Assembly: GCF_902833905.1 (NCBI RefSeq)
Contig: NZ_CADFGP010000006.1
Location: forward strand, 1-64,000
Direction: 5' to 3'
DNA from: Paraburkholderia tuberum STM678
GTDB taxonomy: Bacteria; Pseudomonadota; Gammaproteobacteria; Burkholderiales; Burkholderiaceae
Length of the DNA stretch: 64,000 nucleotides
A model generated the notes under the pieces. The model searched no databases. It saw only the letters and a program-made list of their open reading frames with translations, and was not told the origin of the DNA. The position numbers and the translations under genes are program-made. Positions 42,203 through 52,289 of this stretch are shown here, piece after piece (position 1 is the first letter of the stretch; each line of letters begins with the position of its first letter).

Positions 42203-43153
42203 ATGCTTAGCCGAACCGCCGATCACCTCTTCTGGATGGCCCGCTATATGGAGCGTGCGGAGAACACCGCCCGCATGCTCGACATCAACCTGAAGGCGCA
42301 ACTGCTGCCGCAGACGGCCGAACAGGAGGCTCGCGCGCAGCGCTCGGTGCTGCGCATCTCCGAGCTCGAAAGCGCCTTCGCGCAGCGCTACGACGAACCG
42401 ACGCGCGAGCACATGCTCGACTTCATGATCGCCGACGCAAGTAATTCGTCGAGCATTCATTCGTGCCTGCAGGCCGCGCGTGAAAACGCCCGCGCGGTGC
42501 GCGGCACGCTGACGACCGAGTGGTGGGAAACCATCAACGACACGTGGCTCGAATTCAACGAGCGGCTCGCGAGCGGGCAGGCCGCGAGCAATCCGGGCTC
42601 GTTGTTCGAGTGGGTCAAGTTCCGCTCGCATCTGTCGCGCGGCGTGACGATCGGCACCGCGCTGCAGGACGACGCGTTCTTCTTCACGCAGCTAGGCACG
42701 TATCTGGAGCGCGCCGACAACACCGCGCGGATTCTCGATGTGCGTTTCGCGAACGTCGAGCCGAATTCACGCGACGCGGCGCGCCAGCTCGAGGACTTCT
42801 ATTACTGGACCTCGATCCTGAGTTCGGTGTCGGCGCTCGAGATCTACCGCAGGGTATATCGCGACGTCGTGACGCCCGCGCGCGTCGTCGAGCTGATGAT
42901 CCTCAATCAGCAGATGCCGCGCTCGCTGCTCGCCTCGCTCGACGGCGTGTGCAGCAATCTCGCGATGCTGCGCACCTCGGGCTCGAACCAGTGCGAGCGC
43001 TTCGCCGGCAAGCTGCGCGCCGAGCTGTTGTATGCCGACATCCGGCAGATTTTCGAAAGCGGTCTGCACGCCTATCTGACGCAGTTCCTCGCTCGCGTGT
43101 TCGATCTGGGCAATCTGGTGGCGCGTACTTATCTGATGCTGCCAGTGGCCTGA
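42203..43153 (+). CDS. alpha-E domain-containing protein (cluster II)
   Basis: A 316-residue all-helical protein of the alpha-E family (COG2307, former DUF403): LSRTADHLFWMARYMERAEN at the start, FIADASNSSS-like FMIADASNSSSIHSCLQ, TYLERADNTARILDVR and DFYYWTSILSSVSALEIYRR. Its repeated ERA(D/E)NTAR motif appears at both ends of the domain. The role is unknown; it always travels with the ATP-grasp ligase and may act as a partner or scaffold. The 170 bases before it hold tandem CTTTTCGCCTCG copies (about 42048-42072). Confidence 0.9.
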   Translation: MLSRTADHLFWMARYMERAENTARMLDINLKAQLLPQTAEQEARAQRSVLRISELESAFAQRYDEPTREHMLDFMIADASNSSSIHSCLQAARENARAVRGTLTTEWWETINDTWLEFNERLASGQAASNPGSLFEWVKFRSHLSRGVTIGTALQDDAFFFTQLGTYLERADNTARILDVRFANVEPNSRDAARQLEDFYYWTSILSSVSALEIYRRVYRDVVTPARVVELMILNQQMPRSLLASLDGVCSNLAMLRTSGSNQCERFAGKLRAELLYADIRQIFESGLHAYLTQFLARVFDLGNLVARTYLMLPVA

Positions 43154-43165
43154 CGGAGTTTTCTC

Positions 43166-43966
43166 ATGTACCTGACGATCCGCCATGACACCTCCTACCG
43201 CTACGAAGCGACGGTTCACTATTCGATCCAGCAGTTGCGCCTGACACCCGCGAGCGGCGCCGGACAGACCGTGCGGCGTTGGAACATCGACGCGCCGGGC
43301 AAGCTCGACGCGACGCTCGACGCCTACGGCAACGTGCTGCACACGCTCGTCATGAACAAGCCGCACGACGAGATTCATCTGCGCGTGTCGGGCGAGGTGG
43401 ACACGATGCCGCTCGTCGACGGCGTGCTGGGTGATCCGCCCGGCCCGATTCCGCTCGAGCATTTCACCTGCGCGACGCGTCTGACCGAAGCCGACGGCGC
43501 GATCCGCGAACTGGCGGAGTCGGTGGCGAATCTGGCGAGCCCGGCAAGCCTGCTCACGCTGTCCGAGCAGATCGTGCAGCGCGTGCAGTACCGGCCCGGC
43601 GTGACCGAGGTCACGAGCACGGCCGCCGAGGCGCTCGCGCTCGGCAACGGCGTGTGCCAGGACCATGCGCATCTGATGCTCGCGTGCTGCCGCGCGCGCG
43701 GCGTGCCGGCGCGCTACGTAAGCGGATATATCGAACCCGGCGACGTGCCGCATGGCGCGAGTCACGCGTGGGTCGACGTTTGGCTCGAAGGCAAAGGGTG
43801 GATTTCGATCGACGTCACGCATGCCGGGTTTGCCAGCGAGATCTACTGCCGGCTCGCGGTCGCCCGTGACTATGAGGCCGCGGCACCGGTGCGCGGCCGA
43901 CGCATCGGCGGACTCGAAGAGGAGCTTCACGTGGCGGTGGCGGTCAGCGCGCAGATGTCGCAGTAG
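43166..43966 (+). CDS. transglutaminase-like protein (cluster II)
   Basis: A 266-residue protein with the bacterial transglutaminase N domain (TIRHDTSYRYEATVHYSIQQ) and a papain-like core: Cys in GNGVCQDHAHLMLACCRARG, His in GASHAWVDVWL and Asp in WISIDVTHAG. CGGAG precedes the ATG, 12 bases after the alpha-E stop. Probably a peptidase or amidase acting on the ligase product. Paralogue of 10003-10893. Confidence 0.9.
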   Translation: MYLTIRHDTSYRYEATVHYSIQQLRLTPASGAGQTVRRWNIDAPGKLDATLDAYGNVLHTLVMNKPHDEIHLRVSGEVDTMPLVDGVLGDPPGPIPLEHFTCATRLTEADGAIRELAESVANLASPASLLTLSEQIVQRVQYRPGVTEVTSTAAEALALGNGVCQDHAHLMLACCRARGVPARYVSGYIEPGDVPHGASHAWVDVWLEGKGWISIDVTHAGFASEIYCRLAVARDYEAAAPVRGRRIGGLEEELHVAVAVSAQMSQ

Positions 43967-44038
43967 CCGCATTGCAACGCCAACGCGCGCGACCGCATTT
44001 AACATTCCTGCCACGTGTTCGGAATCAGCTGCCAAAAG

Positions 44039-44062
44039 GCTGCAAAAAAGGCTGCAAAAAAG
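44039..44062. repeat. 12-bp tandem repeat upstream of Anbu
   Basis: GCTGCAAAAAAG occurs twice in a row (44039-44050 and 44051-44062), with a diverged third copy just before. It lies about 80 bases before the Anbu start, in the only gap of cluster II that could hold a promoter. Confidence 0.85.
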
Positions 44063-44138
44063 GGCCGTAAACACGGATAAAAGGCGCCTGTGCGCCGCAT
44101 TACAATAGCCCCGTTCCTTTGCCTTTCGCGGATCCCTT

Positions 44139-45011
44139 ATGACTTACTGCGTAGCGATGGCCGTCAACGACGGCCTCGTATTTTTGTCCGACACGCGTAC
44201 CAATGCGGGCGTCGATCACATCAGTACCGCGCGCAAGATGTCGGTGTTCGAGCAACCCGGCGAACGCATGCTGGTGCTGCTCGGCGCCGGCAATCTGTCG
44301 ATCACGCAAGCGGTGCTGCACGAGCTGTCCGAGCCCGCCGATGCCAGCGAGCCCACGCTGTGGAGCGTGCCGACCATGGCGGACGCCGCGCGCGTGGTCG
44401 GCAGCGCGGTGCGTCGCGTGCATGAGCGCGAGGCCGAGGCGATGCAGAAGTTCGGTGTCGACTTCAATTGCAGCTTCATTCTCGGCGGCCAGATCGCGGG
44501 CAACCGGATGCGCCTTTTCATGATCTACGCGGCGGGCAATTTCATCGAGGCGTCGGCCGTGAATCCGTATTTCCAGATCGGCGAGGCGAAGTATGGCAAG
44601 CCGATCATCGACCGGGTGCTGACGCCGTCCACACCGCTCGACGAGGCCGCGAAGTCCGCGCTGATCTCGATGGACTCGACGCTGCGCTCGAACCTGTCAG
44701 TGGGCTTGCCGCTCGATCTGCTCGTGTACGAGAAGGATGCGCTGCGGGTCACGCGGTTCGTGTCGATCGATCGCGACAACGCGTACTTCGACATGCTTCA
44801 CCGCACGTGGGGCGAGCGTCTGCGCCAGGTGTTCGCCGAGATTCCCGATCCGGACTGGCAGCGGTCGCTGGATGCGCCGTCGCCGCAGTCGGAGCGGGCG
44901 CTGGTGCTATATCGCGCGCCGGTCGGCGCCGATGGCGTCGAGCATGAGCAGGATGTGTCGCCCGCGCAGATTCTCGCGCAGGCCGACAAGGGCAAGGCGC
45001 AGCGGCGCTAG
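44139..45011 (+). CDS. Anbu, proteasome-like (HslV-related) peptidase
   Basis: A 290-residue peptidase of the Anbu family (ancestral beta subunit, COG3484). It starts MTYCVAMAVNDGL, so Met removal exposes Thr1 as nucleophile; LSDTRTNAG gives Asp17 and ARKM gives Lys32, the expected catalytic set. GAGNLSITQAVLHEL and FNCSFILGGQIAGNRMRLFM are family segments. Anbu forms ring- or helix-like assemblies, and its natural substrate is unknown. It follows the cluster II transglutaminase by 172 bases. Its presence beside ATP-grasp, alpha-E and transglutaminase genes is the classic context for this family. Confidence 0.9.
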   Translation: MTYCVAMAVNDGLVFLSDTRTNAGVDHISTARKMSVFEQPGERMLVLLGAGNLSITQAVLHELSEPADASEPTLWSVPTMADAARVVGSAVRRVHEREAEAMQKFGVDFNCSFILGGQIAGNRMRLFMIYAAGNFIEASAVNPYFQIGEAKYGKPIIDRVLTPSTPLDEAAKSALISMDSTLRSNLSVGLPLDLLVYEKDALRVTRFVSIDRDNAYFDMLHRTWGERLRQVFAEIPDPDWQRSLDAPSPQSERALVLYRAPVGADGVEHEQDVSPAQILAQADKGKAQRR

Positions 45012-45071
45012 CTGCGTTGGGTTCGGAGCGCGCGTCAGGCTCGCTTGGGCCCGCACCAAAACCTCAGGACG

Positions 45072-45110
45072 AAAAAAAACCAGCCATCGGCATCGCCTCT
45101 GGCTGGTTTC
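45072..45110. terminator. bidirectional terminator between Anbu and porin genes
   Basis: AACCAGCCA and TGGCTGGTT form a stem, flanked by A residues on the left and T residues on the right, so it can serve both convergent genes. Confidence 0.75.
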
Positions 45111-45165
45111 TGGTCTCTGGCTACGCAGCCCGTCGGCTGCGTAGCAGGTCCGATTCGAAGTCCGA

Positions 45166-46350
45166 TTAGAACTTGTGACGGATACCGAGGCTGACCATGA
45201 CCTGGTTGTTGGTGCTCGACTGGTTGCCATACGAACCGATCGAAGCCGTGGACGAAACGAGTGCGCCCGTAGCCGGATCACGCTGTTGGCCGCTTGCATG
45301 CTGCCATGCGGCGACCGTGTACACGTCGGTGCGCTTCGACAGCGAGTAGTCGCCGCCCAGCGAAACCTGGTTGTACGTTGCCACCGCGTCGCCCGTACCG
45401 CGGGTGTACGCGTAGCCGATACCCAGCAGGGCTGCCGGCGTGATCTGGTAGCCGACGTACACGCGGCCGACGTTGAAGATCTGCGTCGACGTGAACGCCG
45501 ATTGTGCGTCCGGCTTGTAGCGCGCGTTGCTGTACGACAGGTTAGCCGTCAACGGGCCCGTCACGTACTGAGCAGCTGCCGAAGCGATGCTGATCGACTT
45601 CGCCGTGGTGTAAGCCTGGTTGATGCCTGCGTTGTTCGGGAAGGCCGTGTCGAACGTAGCGCCGGGGACCGTCGTGCTGTTCCAGCCCGTGCGGACAGGA
45701 AGGTTGGTGCTTGCGTTGTCAGTCCTCAGGTAGCCACCCGCGACGCTGAACGGACCCGTTGCGTACGTTGCTGCGCCGGCCCACGTTTGACCCGAACCCG
45801 TCGCGCCTGCGACGCCGCCCAGAGCGTACATGCCTTCGACCTGGAAGCCCGAAAACACCGGCGACACATACTTCAGCGAATTGTTCACGCGGAAGCTGTT
45901 GTCGTTGTTGTCGACGTCACCCGGCGTAGCGAACGTGCTGCCGAAGTAGTTGTCGCCCGTCAGCGGCTGGATCATGTCGACCAGCGGGTCGTATTGACGA
46001 CCAGCTGTGAAGGTGCCCCAAGAGTCGCCCGTCAAACCGACGTAAGCCTGACGACCGAACATCAGGCCGCCTTGACCGAGCTTGCCGTTGTTGATGTCAA
46101 AGCCGTTTTCCAACTGGAAAATTGCCTTCAGGCCGCCGCCGAGGTCTTCCGTGCCCTTCAGGCCGAAACGGTTACCTTGCAGGTTGCCGCCAAACATTTG
46201 TACGAGGCTACCGCCGTTGGGCGTAGCGTTGTTCACGTACTGGACCGATTCATCCAGCACGCCATACAGGGTCACGCTGCTTTGCGCGTGAGCGATACCG
46301 GCGACGCCGAGGAGCGCCAGCGAGAGGGTAGACAGTGCGATTCGTTTCAT
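45166..46350 (-). CDS. Gram-negative general porin (OmpC-like)
   Basis: A 394-residue trimeric-porin-type protein: signal peptide MKRIALSTLSLALLGVAGIA, QSSVTLYGVLDESVQYVNN, the constriction segment with RQYDPLVDMI, and the C-terminal strand ending LGIRHKF. GGAGAAATGG precedes the ATG at 46350; the frame is open 60 codons upstream but those are AT-rich non-coding bases. It allows diffusion of small solutes across the outer membrane. Confidence 0.95.
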   Translation of the reverse strand: MKRIALSTLSLALLGVAGIAHAQSSVTLYGVLDESVQYVNNATPNGGSLVQMFGGNLQGNRFGLKGTEDLGGGLKAIFQLENGFDINNGKLGQGGLMFGRQAYVGLTGDSWGTFTAGRQYDPLVDMIQPLTGDNYFGSTFATPGDVDNNDNSFRVNNSLKYVSPVFSGFQVEGMYALGGVAGATGSGQTWAGAATYATGPFSVAGGYLRTDNASTNLPVRTGWNSTTVPGATFDTAFPNNAGINQAYTTAKSISIASAAAQYVTGPLTANLSYSNARYKPDAQSAFTSTQIFNVGRVYVGYQITPAALLGIGYAYTRGTGDAVATYNQVSLGGDYSLSKRTDVYTVAAWQHASGQQRDPATGALVSSTASIGSYGNQSSTNNQVMVSLGIRHKF

Positions 46351-46783
46351 CCATTTCTCCACGCAGATGATTGTTCGTTGTTGCGGAAAGCAGAATAGCT
46401 CAGCGGCTCGGCGGGGTAGAAACGGAAAAAAAAGAGTGTCGCCAAAAACTGACAATCGATGCAAACCCTTGTATTTAAAGCTCTCAACGATTGTTTCCAT
46501 TTGCGCAACATTTATTGGTCTGATGTGCATTATTGTTGATTTGTTGATAGTGACTGGATGAACGAACGCAGGATGAGCATCGATTTGTATGCTAAATGTA
46601 ACCTAGTCGTGTCCACGTCCACTCGTCTTTGTAGTGAAATCATAAAAAGAGACGGCTGACGAAAGGACTGGACAGGCTGGACAGAAGGGGCGCGTTGTGT
46701 GTCCAGGCGCAATCGACTGGATTGACGGCACAACACGTGCATCTATCAGGGTATGGACGGTAGCGTGGTGAGAAGCGCCCGCT
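46351..46783. other. AT-rich upstream region of the porin gene
   Basis: This 433-base gap is clearly richer in A and T than its neighbours between about 46370 and 46620, as expected for a long regulated porin leader and promoter. No gene, RNA or clear operator was recognised. Confidence 0.5.
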
Positions 46784-48052
46784 TCAGCGCCGGTCGGCGC
46801 CACGGCGCGCCATGGCCGCGGCCGTGAGCCCTGCGGCGGCCGCGAGCAGCACCGAGGTCCACGGGTTGCGTCGCACGTAGCGGTCGGCGGCCGTCGCCTG
46901 GCGGCGCGCTTCGACGAGGGCGGACGCCGCGAAACGGGTGGCTTGCGCTTCGGCGTCGAGCACCTTGCGCGTAACGTCCACCGCGGTCTCATGCGCGGAG
47001 CGCCTTTGCGCCGCCGCGTTGATTCCCGCGGGCAGCGGCGTAGCCGTTTGGCTGGCAACACCCACAGCAGCGGGAGCAGACGGCGCGGCATTTGCCGCGA
47101 CGGTCGATGCCGCCAGTACCGACGCGAGCTTCGCGCGGCTGCCCGGCGGCGACTCGCCCTGCATGCCCCAGCCGCCACGCGGATCGTGCAGCCGGCCGCG
47201 CGCCGCCGAGAACTCCGCGCCGAGCAGCAGCACCAACGCCGAGAAGTACAGCCACATCAGCAGCACTGCGAGCGAGCCGGCCGCGCCGAACGCGCTGGCC
47301 ATTCCCGCATGCGCGAGATACAGCGCGAACAGCTTCTTGCCAGCCGTGAACAACACGGCCGCGACGATGCCGCCCACCACCGCATCGCGCCACAGCACCC
47401 GAGCGTCGGGCAGAAACTTGAGCAGTCCGGCGAACGCGAAGATCAGCACGAACAGCCCGACGCCGAGCTGCAGCAGATTGCCGATCACGACATACGGCGA
47501 GTCGCCCCACAGCCAGTTGCCGATAAAGACGATCACCGTATCGAGCACCAGCGACACGATCAGCAGGAACGCGACGCCGAGCACGAGCCCGAACGAAATC
47601 AGTCGCACCCGCACCAGCGCGAGCCAGCTGGAAGTGCGCGGCCCGCTGTACGGCCACACTATATTGAGCGCGCTGTTCAGCGACGAGAACGTCGCCGACG
47701 CGCCGATCGCCAGCAGCGAGAACGAGATGATCGTCGCGATGCCGCCTTTGGCGCCCGCGTGATGCGCGTTCTCGACGATCGTCTGCACGCCGGCCGCGGC
47801 CTGGTCGCCGATCAGCCCGTTGATGTGGCCGAACAGCTCGCCGCGCGCGGCCGCCGGGCCGAAGAACCAGCCGGCCACCGCGAGCACCATCACGAGCGTC
47901 GGCGCGAGCGAAAACGCCGCATAGAACGCGATGCTCGCCGCCAACGCAGGACAGCGGTTCTCCGCGAACTGCCGCAGTGCGCCCATCGCCCAATTGGCCT
48001 GATGACGCGCGGCCTGCTGGAGGTTCTCGCGAGAGAGCGTGTCGATGTCCAT
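46784..48052 (-). CDS. YihY/BrkB-family inner-membrane protein
   Basis: A 422-residue membrane protein. The family core covers residues about 25-290: CPALAASIAFYAAFSLAPTL, LGAEFSAARGRL at the end, and six membrane segments. It was once thought to be RNase BN, which is not its function; it is probably a transporter or lipid-related membrane protein. The C-terminal ~130 residues are an Ala-rich extension (about AATRFAASALVEARRQATAA) with a short hydrophobic end (SVLLAAAAGLTAAAMARR), like a fused ElaB/DUF883-type membrane anchor. Confidence 0.85.
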   Translation of the reverse strand: MDIDTLSRENLQQAARHQANWAMGALRQFAENRCPALAASIAFYAAFSLAPTLVMVLAVAGWFFGPAAARGELFGHINGLIGDQAAAGVQTIVENAHHAGAKGGIATIISFSLLAIGASATFSSLNSALNIVWPYSGPRTSSWLALVRVRLISFGLVLGVAFLLIVSLVLDTVIVFIGNWLWGDSPYVVIGNLLQLGVGLFVLIFAFAGLLKFLPDARVLWRDAVVGGIVAAVLFTAGKKLFALYLAHAGMASAFGAAGSLAVLLMWLYFSALVLLLGAEFSAARGRLHDPRGGWGMQGESPPGSRAKLASVLAASTVAANAAPSAPAAVGVASQTATPLPAGINAAAQRRSAHETAVDVTRKVLDAEAQATRFAASALVEARRQATAADRYVRRNPWTSVLLAAAAGLTAAAMARRGADRR

Positions 48053-48244
48053 GATCGTGTCTGAATCGTGAGGGCGCCTTCAGGGTGTTTGCTTCATTGC
48101 CTTTCGCAAACCTCGTGCCCGTCACTATACAAGTTAAGCGGCGCGCTGCATGGCCTGCGTTCATGGCCTGTTTTGCGGCCCGTTTCGCGGCCGCCCGCGC
48201 GTACCGCTAGAATGCAGCGGGTTAATGTCACCTTTCCGCTCATC

Positions 48245-48799
48245 ATGCATTCGCACGAACTCGTACAGCAACTGGACGTCATCGAGCGCGACCAGTGGAG
48301 CGCGCATCTGCCCGCGCACGTCATCGAACAATTGCCGGCGCGCGGGATCACGGTGTTCGCCGTCACCGACGACGCCTCCGACACCGCCGCATTCAGCGCT
48401 CGCTACGGCTTCGGTCTCGAAGACTGCGCGAACACGATCGTGATCCGCTACAGGAAAGAGGGTGGCGAGCACTATGCGGCGCTCGTGTCGCTCGGCTCGC
48501 GGCGGCTCGACATCAACGGCGCGGTGAAGGCCGCGCTCGGCGCACAGCGGCTGTCATTCGCGAAGCGCGAGGCGGCGGTCGAGCATAGCCAGATGGAGTT
48601 CGGCGCAATTACCGCGTTCGGTCTGCCGGCCGACTGGCGCATCCTCGTCGACGCCGCCGTGATGGAGCGTGCGCAGATCGTGATGGGCGCCGGCGTGCGC
48701 GCGGCCAAGCTGCTGATGTCGCCCGACGTGCTGCGGCAATGGCCGCGCTGCGAGGTGGCGGCGCTGACGTTGCCTGCGGACGGAAACCCGCAACCTTGA
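48245..48799 (+). CDS. YbaK/ProX-type aminoacyl-tRNA deacylase
   Basis: A 184-residue protein of the YbaK/EbsC/ProX editing family (HVIEQLPARGITVFAVTDDA, EDCANTIVIRYRKEGGEHYA, ALVSLGSRRLDINGAVKAAL, ITAFGLPADWRILVDAAVM). Members hydrolyse mischarged tRNA. The start is uncertain: ATG at 48245 or 48212, neither with a good ribosome-binding site; 48245 fits family length. Confidence 0.82.
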   Translation: MHSHELVQQLDVIERDQWSAHLPAHVIEQLPARGITVFAVTDDASDTAAFSARYGFGLEDCANTIVIRYRKEGGEHYAALVSLGSRRLDINGAVKAALGAQRLSFAKREAAVEHSQMEFGAITAFGLPADWRILVDAAVMERAQIVMGAGVRAAKLLMSPDVLRQWPRCEVAALTLPADGNPQP

Positions 48800-48909
48800 A
48801 GCCGCACTGAAGTTTTCTTCCGTCGCGCCGTTAATCCCGACAACGACATGAAACGTTTGCGGCGTCCGTTCGCGCGGACAGCCGCCGACCACGACAAGGG
48901 ATACGGAAG

Positions 48910-50469
48910 ATGGAACGGTTTCGCCTGAAAGTGCGGCTGTGGCTCGCGCTCGCGGTGATGTGCATGGGCATTCTGGCGATCGGCCTGTGGGGGGCGTTCA
49001 AGACACGAGACACGATGATCGCCGATCGCGAGGGCGAGCTGAAAAACGTGGTCAGCATCGCGTACAGCGTGCTCGATCGCTACAACGCGCTCGTCGCGGC
49101 CGGCACGATGCCGCTCGCCGATGCGCAGCGCGCCGCGATGGACGACCTGCGCGCAATGCGCTACGACGGTGCCGGCGGCTATCTCGTGCTCGAAGACAGC
49201 CAGGCGCACGTGCTGATGCATGCCACGCGCGCCGACCTCGTCGGCAAGGACATGACCAACGTCACCGATCCGGACGGCCGCCACGTGTTCAAGGAAGGTT
49301 CCGAGCAAACGCAGCGCGAAGGCGAGGCCTTCGTCCATCTGCAGTTCCCGAAGCCCGGCACCGACAAGCTTGCGCCGAAGATCAACTACATGCGGCTTTA
49401 CAAGCCGTGGGACTGGACCATCGTCACCGGCGTCTTCACGGACGACATCGACGGCGTGTTCTACCGCACCCTCGTGCAATACGTGATCGCGGCGGTGGTG
49501 CTTTGTGCGCTCGTGTCGCTGGTGATCGGCGTGATTCTGCGCAGCATTCTGCGTCAGCTTGGCGGCGAACCGGCGTACGCGCTGCAGATCGCGTCGCGTA
49601 TCGCGGACGGCGACCTCGACGTGGTCGTCGACGCGAAGGCCGGCGACAGCACGAGCCTGCTCGCCGCGATGAAACGGATGCAGCAGCGTCTCGCGCAGGC
49701 GATCGAGCAGATTCGCGCCGGCGCGACGCTGATTTCGTCGGTATCGAACGAGATCGCCGCGGGCAATTCGGACCTGTCGCGCCGCACCGAGCAGCAGGCG
49801 GCCGCGCTCGGCGAGACCGCGTCGAGCATGGAGCAGATCACCGCGACCGTGCGTCAGAACGCCGACAACGCGAAGCAGGCGAGCCAGCTCTCGCACAACG
49901 CGTCGGAGACCGCGGCGCGCGGCGGCGCGGTGGTCGGGCGGGTGATCGACACGATGCGCGGGATTTCACAGTCGTCGCACCGGATCGGCGACATCATCGG
50001 CGTGATCGAAGGGATTGCGTTCCAAACCAATATTCTCGCGTTGAACGCGGCCGTCGAGGCGGCGCGCGCGGGCGAGGAGGGCCGCGGTTTCGCGGTGGTC
50101 GCGGGCGAAGTGCGCACGCTCGCGCAACGCAGCGCGGCGGCCGCGAAGGAGATCAAGGCGCTGATCGAGGAATCGGCCGCGCAGATCGCGGGCGGTTCGG
50201 AGCACGTCGGACGCGCGGGTGACACGATGCAGGAAGTCGTGCAGGCGGTACGTCGTGTCAACGACATCATGGGCGAGATCAGCGCGGCGTCGGCCGAGCA
50301 GACCTCGGGCATCGAGCAGGTCAACATCGCGGTCGCGAGCATGGATCAGACGACGCAGCAGAATGCGGCGCTCGTCGAGGAGGCGAGCGCGGCGGCCGAT
50401 GTGCTGAAGACGCAGACCGGGCAGTTGTCGGCGGCGATCGCGGTGTTCCGGTTGCCCGAGCAGCGCTAA
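48910..50469 (+). CDS. methyl-accepting chemotaxis protein with single Cache domain
   Basis: A 519-residue chemoreceptor. The first helix ([20 protein letters not shown]) and a second ([20 protein letters not shown]) enclose a periplasmic sCache-type domain ([40 protein letters not shown]). HAMP-like residues follow, then the signalling domain with the hairpin tip [20 protein letters not shown] and [20 protein letters not shown]. No CheA/CheR pentapeptide is seen at the C terminus. The DxxG-type pocket suggests a carboxylate ligand, but this is inference. Confidence 0.93.
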   Translation: MERFRLKVRLWLALAVMCMGILAIGLWGAFKTRDTMIADREGELKNVVSIAYSVLDRYNALVAAGTMPLADAQRAAMDDLRAMRYDGAGGYLVLEDSQAHVLMHATRADLVGKDMTNVTDPDGRHVFKEGSEQTQREGEAFVHLQFPKPGTDKLAPKINYMRLYKPWDWTIVTGVFTDDIDGVFYRTLVQYVIAAVVLCALVSLVIGVILRSILRQLGGEPAYALQIASRIADGDLDVVVDAKAGDSTSLLAAMKRMQQRLAQAIEQIRAGATLISSVSNEIAAGNSDLSRRTEQQAAALGETASSMEQITATVRQNADNAKQASQLSHNASETAARGGAVVGRVIDTMRGISQSSHRIGDIIGVIEGIAFQTNILALNAAVEAARAGEEGRGFAVVAGEVRTLAQRSAAAAKEIKALIEESAAQIAGGSEHVGRAGDTMQEVVQAVRRVNDIMGEISAASAEQTSGIEQVNIAVASMDQTTQQNAALVEEASAAADVLKTQTGQLSAAIAVFRLPEQR

Positions 50470-50537
50470 AGCACCAGGCCGCATTGTCGACGCGCGCGAG
50501 AATTCACCGCGCGCGGGCTCGCAACGCGGTGCGTGCC

Positions 50538-52025
50538 TCACGCCAAGCCGATCCCCGCGCGGCTCAACAATTGGCGGTTGCGCTCCGACAGATTCTTCAT
50601 GCGCAATTGCTTGCCTGCCTTGCGATAGCGCTCGGCCAGACCCTGCAACGCGGCGAGCGCCGAATGATCGGCGAGCAGCAGGTGACTGCAATCGACGGTC
50701 ACGCTCGCCGGGTCGCGCGCCGGATCGAACAGCTCGTGAAAGCGCGTCGTCGACGCGAAAAACAGCGTGCCGCGCGGCACATAGGTCTTATGGCCCGCTC
50801 GATCCTCGGCATGCGTGTGAATTTCGCGCGCGTGCTGCCACGCGAAGTTGAGCGCGGCGATCACGATGCCGCACATCACCGCGATCGCGAGATCGGCAAA
50901 CACCGTGATGACCGTGACCGCGACGATCACGAGCGCGTCGTTGCGCGGCACCTTGCCGAGCACGCGCAGCGATCCCCACGCGAAGGTTTGCTGCGCGACC
51001 ACGAACATCACGCCCACCAGCGCCGCGAGCGGAATTCGCTCGATCAGCGGCGACAGGAACAGGATGTACAGCAGGATCATCACGCCGCTGACGATTCCCG
51101 ACAGCCGCGAGCGTCCCCCCGAGTTCAGGTTGATCATGGTCTGGCCGATCATCGCGCAACCGCCCATGCCGCCGAACAGCCCCGATGCGAGGTTCGCCGC
51201 GCCGAGCGCGACGCATTCGCGATTCGGCTGACCGCGCGTTTCGGTGATTTCGTCGGTCAGGTTGAACGTCAGCAGCGTTTCGAGCAGACCGACGATCGCG
51301 ATCAGCACGGCGTACGGCAGGATGATGCGAAGCGTCTCGAGATCGAGCGGCACGTCGGGCAGATGCAGCGTCGGCAGATTGCCGGCGACATGCGCCATGT
51401 CGCCGAGCGTGCGCGTCGGCAGATGCAGCAGCTGCGTGAAAAGGCCGATGCCGAGAATGGCCACGAGCGCCGGTGGCACGGCTCGCGTAAGTCGCGGCAG
51501 CAGATAGACGATCGCCATCGTCAGCGCGACGAGCGCGCACATCGTCGCGAGCGCGCTGCCGTGCAGCCAGGCTTCGCCGTGCGGCGTGACCGTTTTGAAG
51601 TGAGCGAGCTGCGCGGTCGCGATGACGATCGCGAGTCCGTTGACGAAGCCGAGCATGACCGGATGCGGGACCATGCGGATCAGTTTGCCGAGCCGCAATA
51701 TGCCGAACAGCATCATCAGGAGGCCGCTCAGGATCACGGTCGCAAGCAGATACTGCGCGCCGTGCTCGACGACGAGCGCGACGATCACGACGGCCATCGA
51801 GCCCGCCGCGCCCGAAATCATGCCGGGACGTCCGCCGAATAGCGCGGTGACGGTGCAGATAAAGAATGCGCCGTACAGACCCATCAACGGATTCAGATGG
51901 GCGACGAGCGCAAAGGCGATGCATTCGGGCACCAGCGCGAACGACGAGGTCAAGCCTGCGAGCACGTTGCTGCGAATGCCGGACAGCCAGGCGGGCCGAC
52001 CGCAAGCGGGACTAGCGGTGTTCAT
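50538..52025 (-). CDS. SulP-family anion transporter with STAS domain
   Basis: A 495-residue transporter with 10-12 membrane segments: VLAGLTSSFALVPECIAFAL (substrate-site helix 1), GLYGAFFICTVTALFGGRPG, SGAAGSMAVVIVALV, and a C-terminal STAS domain (VTVDCSHLLLADHSALAALQ). SulP proteins carry sulfate, bicarbonate or dicarboxylates. Substrate not predictable here. Confidence 0.92.
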   Translation of the reverse strand: MNTASPACGRPAWLSGIRSNVLAGLTSSFALVPECIAFALVAHLNPLMGLYGAFFICTVTALFGGRPGMISGAAGSMAVVIVALVVEHGAQYLLATVILSGLLMMLFGILRLGKLIRMVPHPVMLGFVNGLAIVIATAQLAHFKTVTPHGEAWLHGSALATMCALVALTMAIVYLLPRLTRAVPPALVAILGIGLFTQLLHLPTRTLGDMAHVAGNLPTLHLPDVPLDLETLRIILPYAVLIAIVGLLETLLTFNLTDEITETRGQPNRECVALGAANLASGLFGGMGGCAMIGQTMINLNSGGRSRLSGIVSGVMILLYILFLSPLIERIPLAALVGVMFVVAQQTFAWGSLRVLGKVPRNDALVIVAVTVITVFADLAIAVMCGIVIAALNFAWQHAREIHTHAEDRAGHKTYVPRGTLFFASTTRFHELFDPARDPASVTVDCSHLLLADHSALAALQGLAERYRKAGKQLRMKNLSERNRQLLSRAGIGLA

Positions 52026-52289
52026 GTTCTACGAGGTGGCGCGCGAGCGCAATGCTGAGGCTTGTATGGGCTGCGCTGGACTGGCGTGGCAACGCGCGGC
52101 TGCGCGAAGGATTGCTTCCGCTGGGCGCGGACGGTCTACGAAAGGCGTGAATTCTACCGTAGCGCGATGAACGGCGCTGGCGAAGCGGGCGGGAACGCTA
52201 TGGCCCGAACGCGCGGCGCGGATCTGTGGTGCAATCGCGCGGCGCGCTCGCACCACAAATCCGCAAGAGGGAAAGCTCCGCTCGGATAC

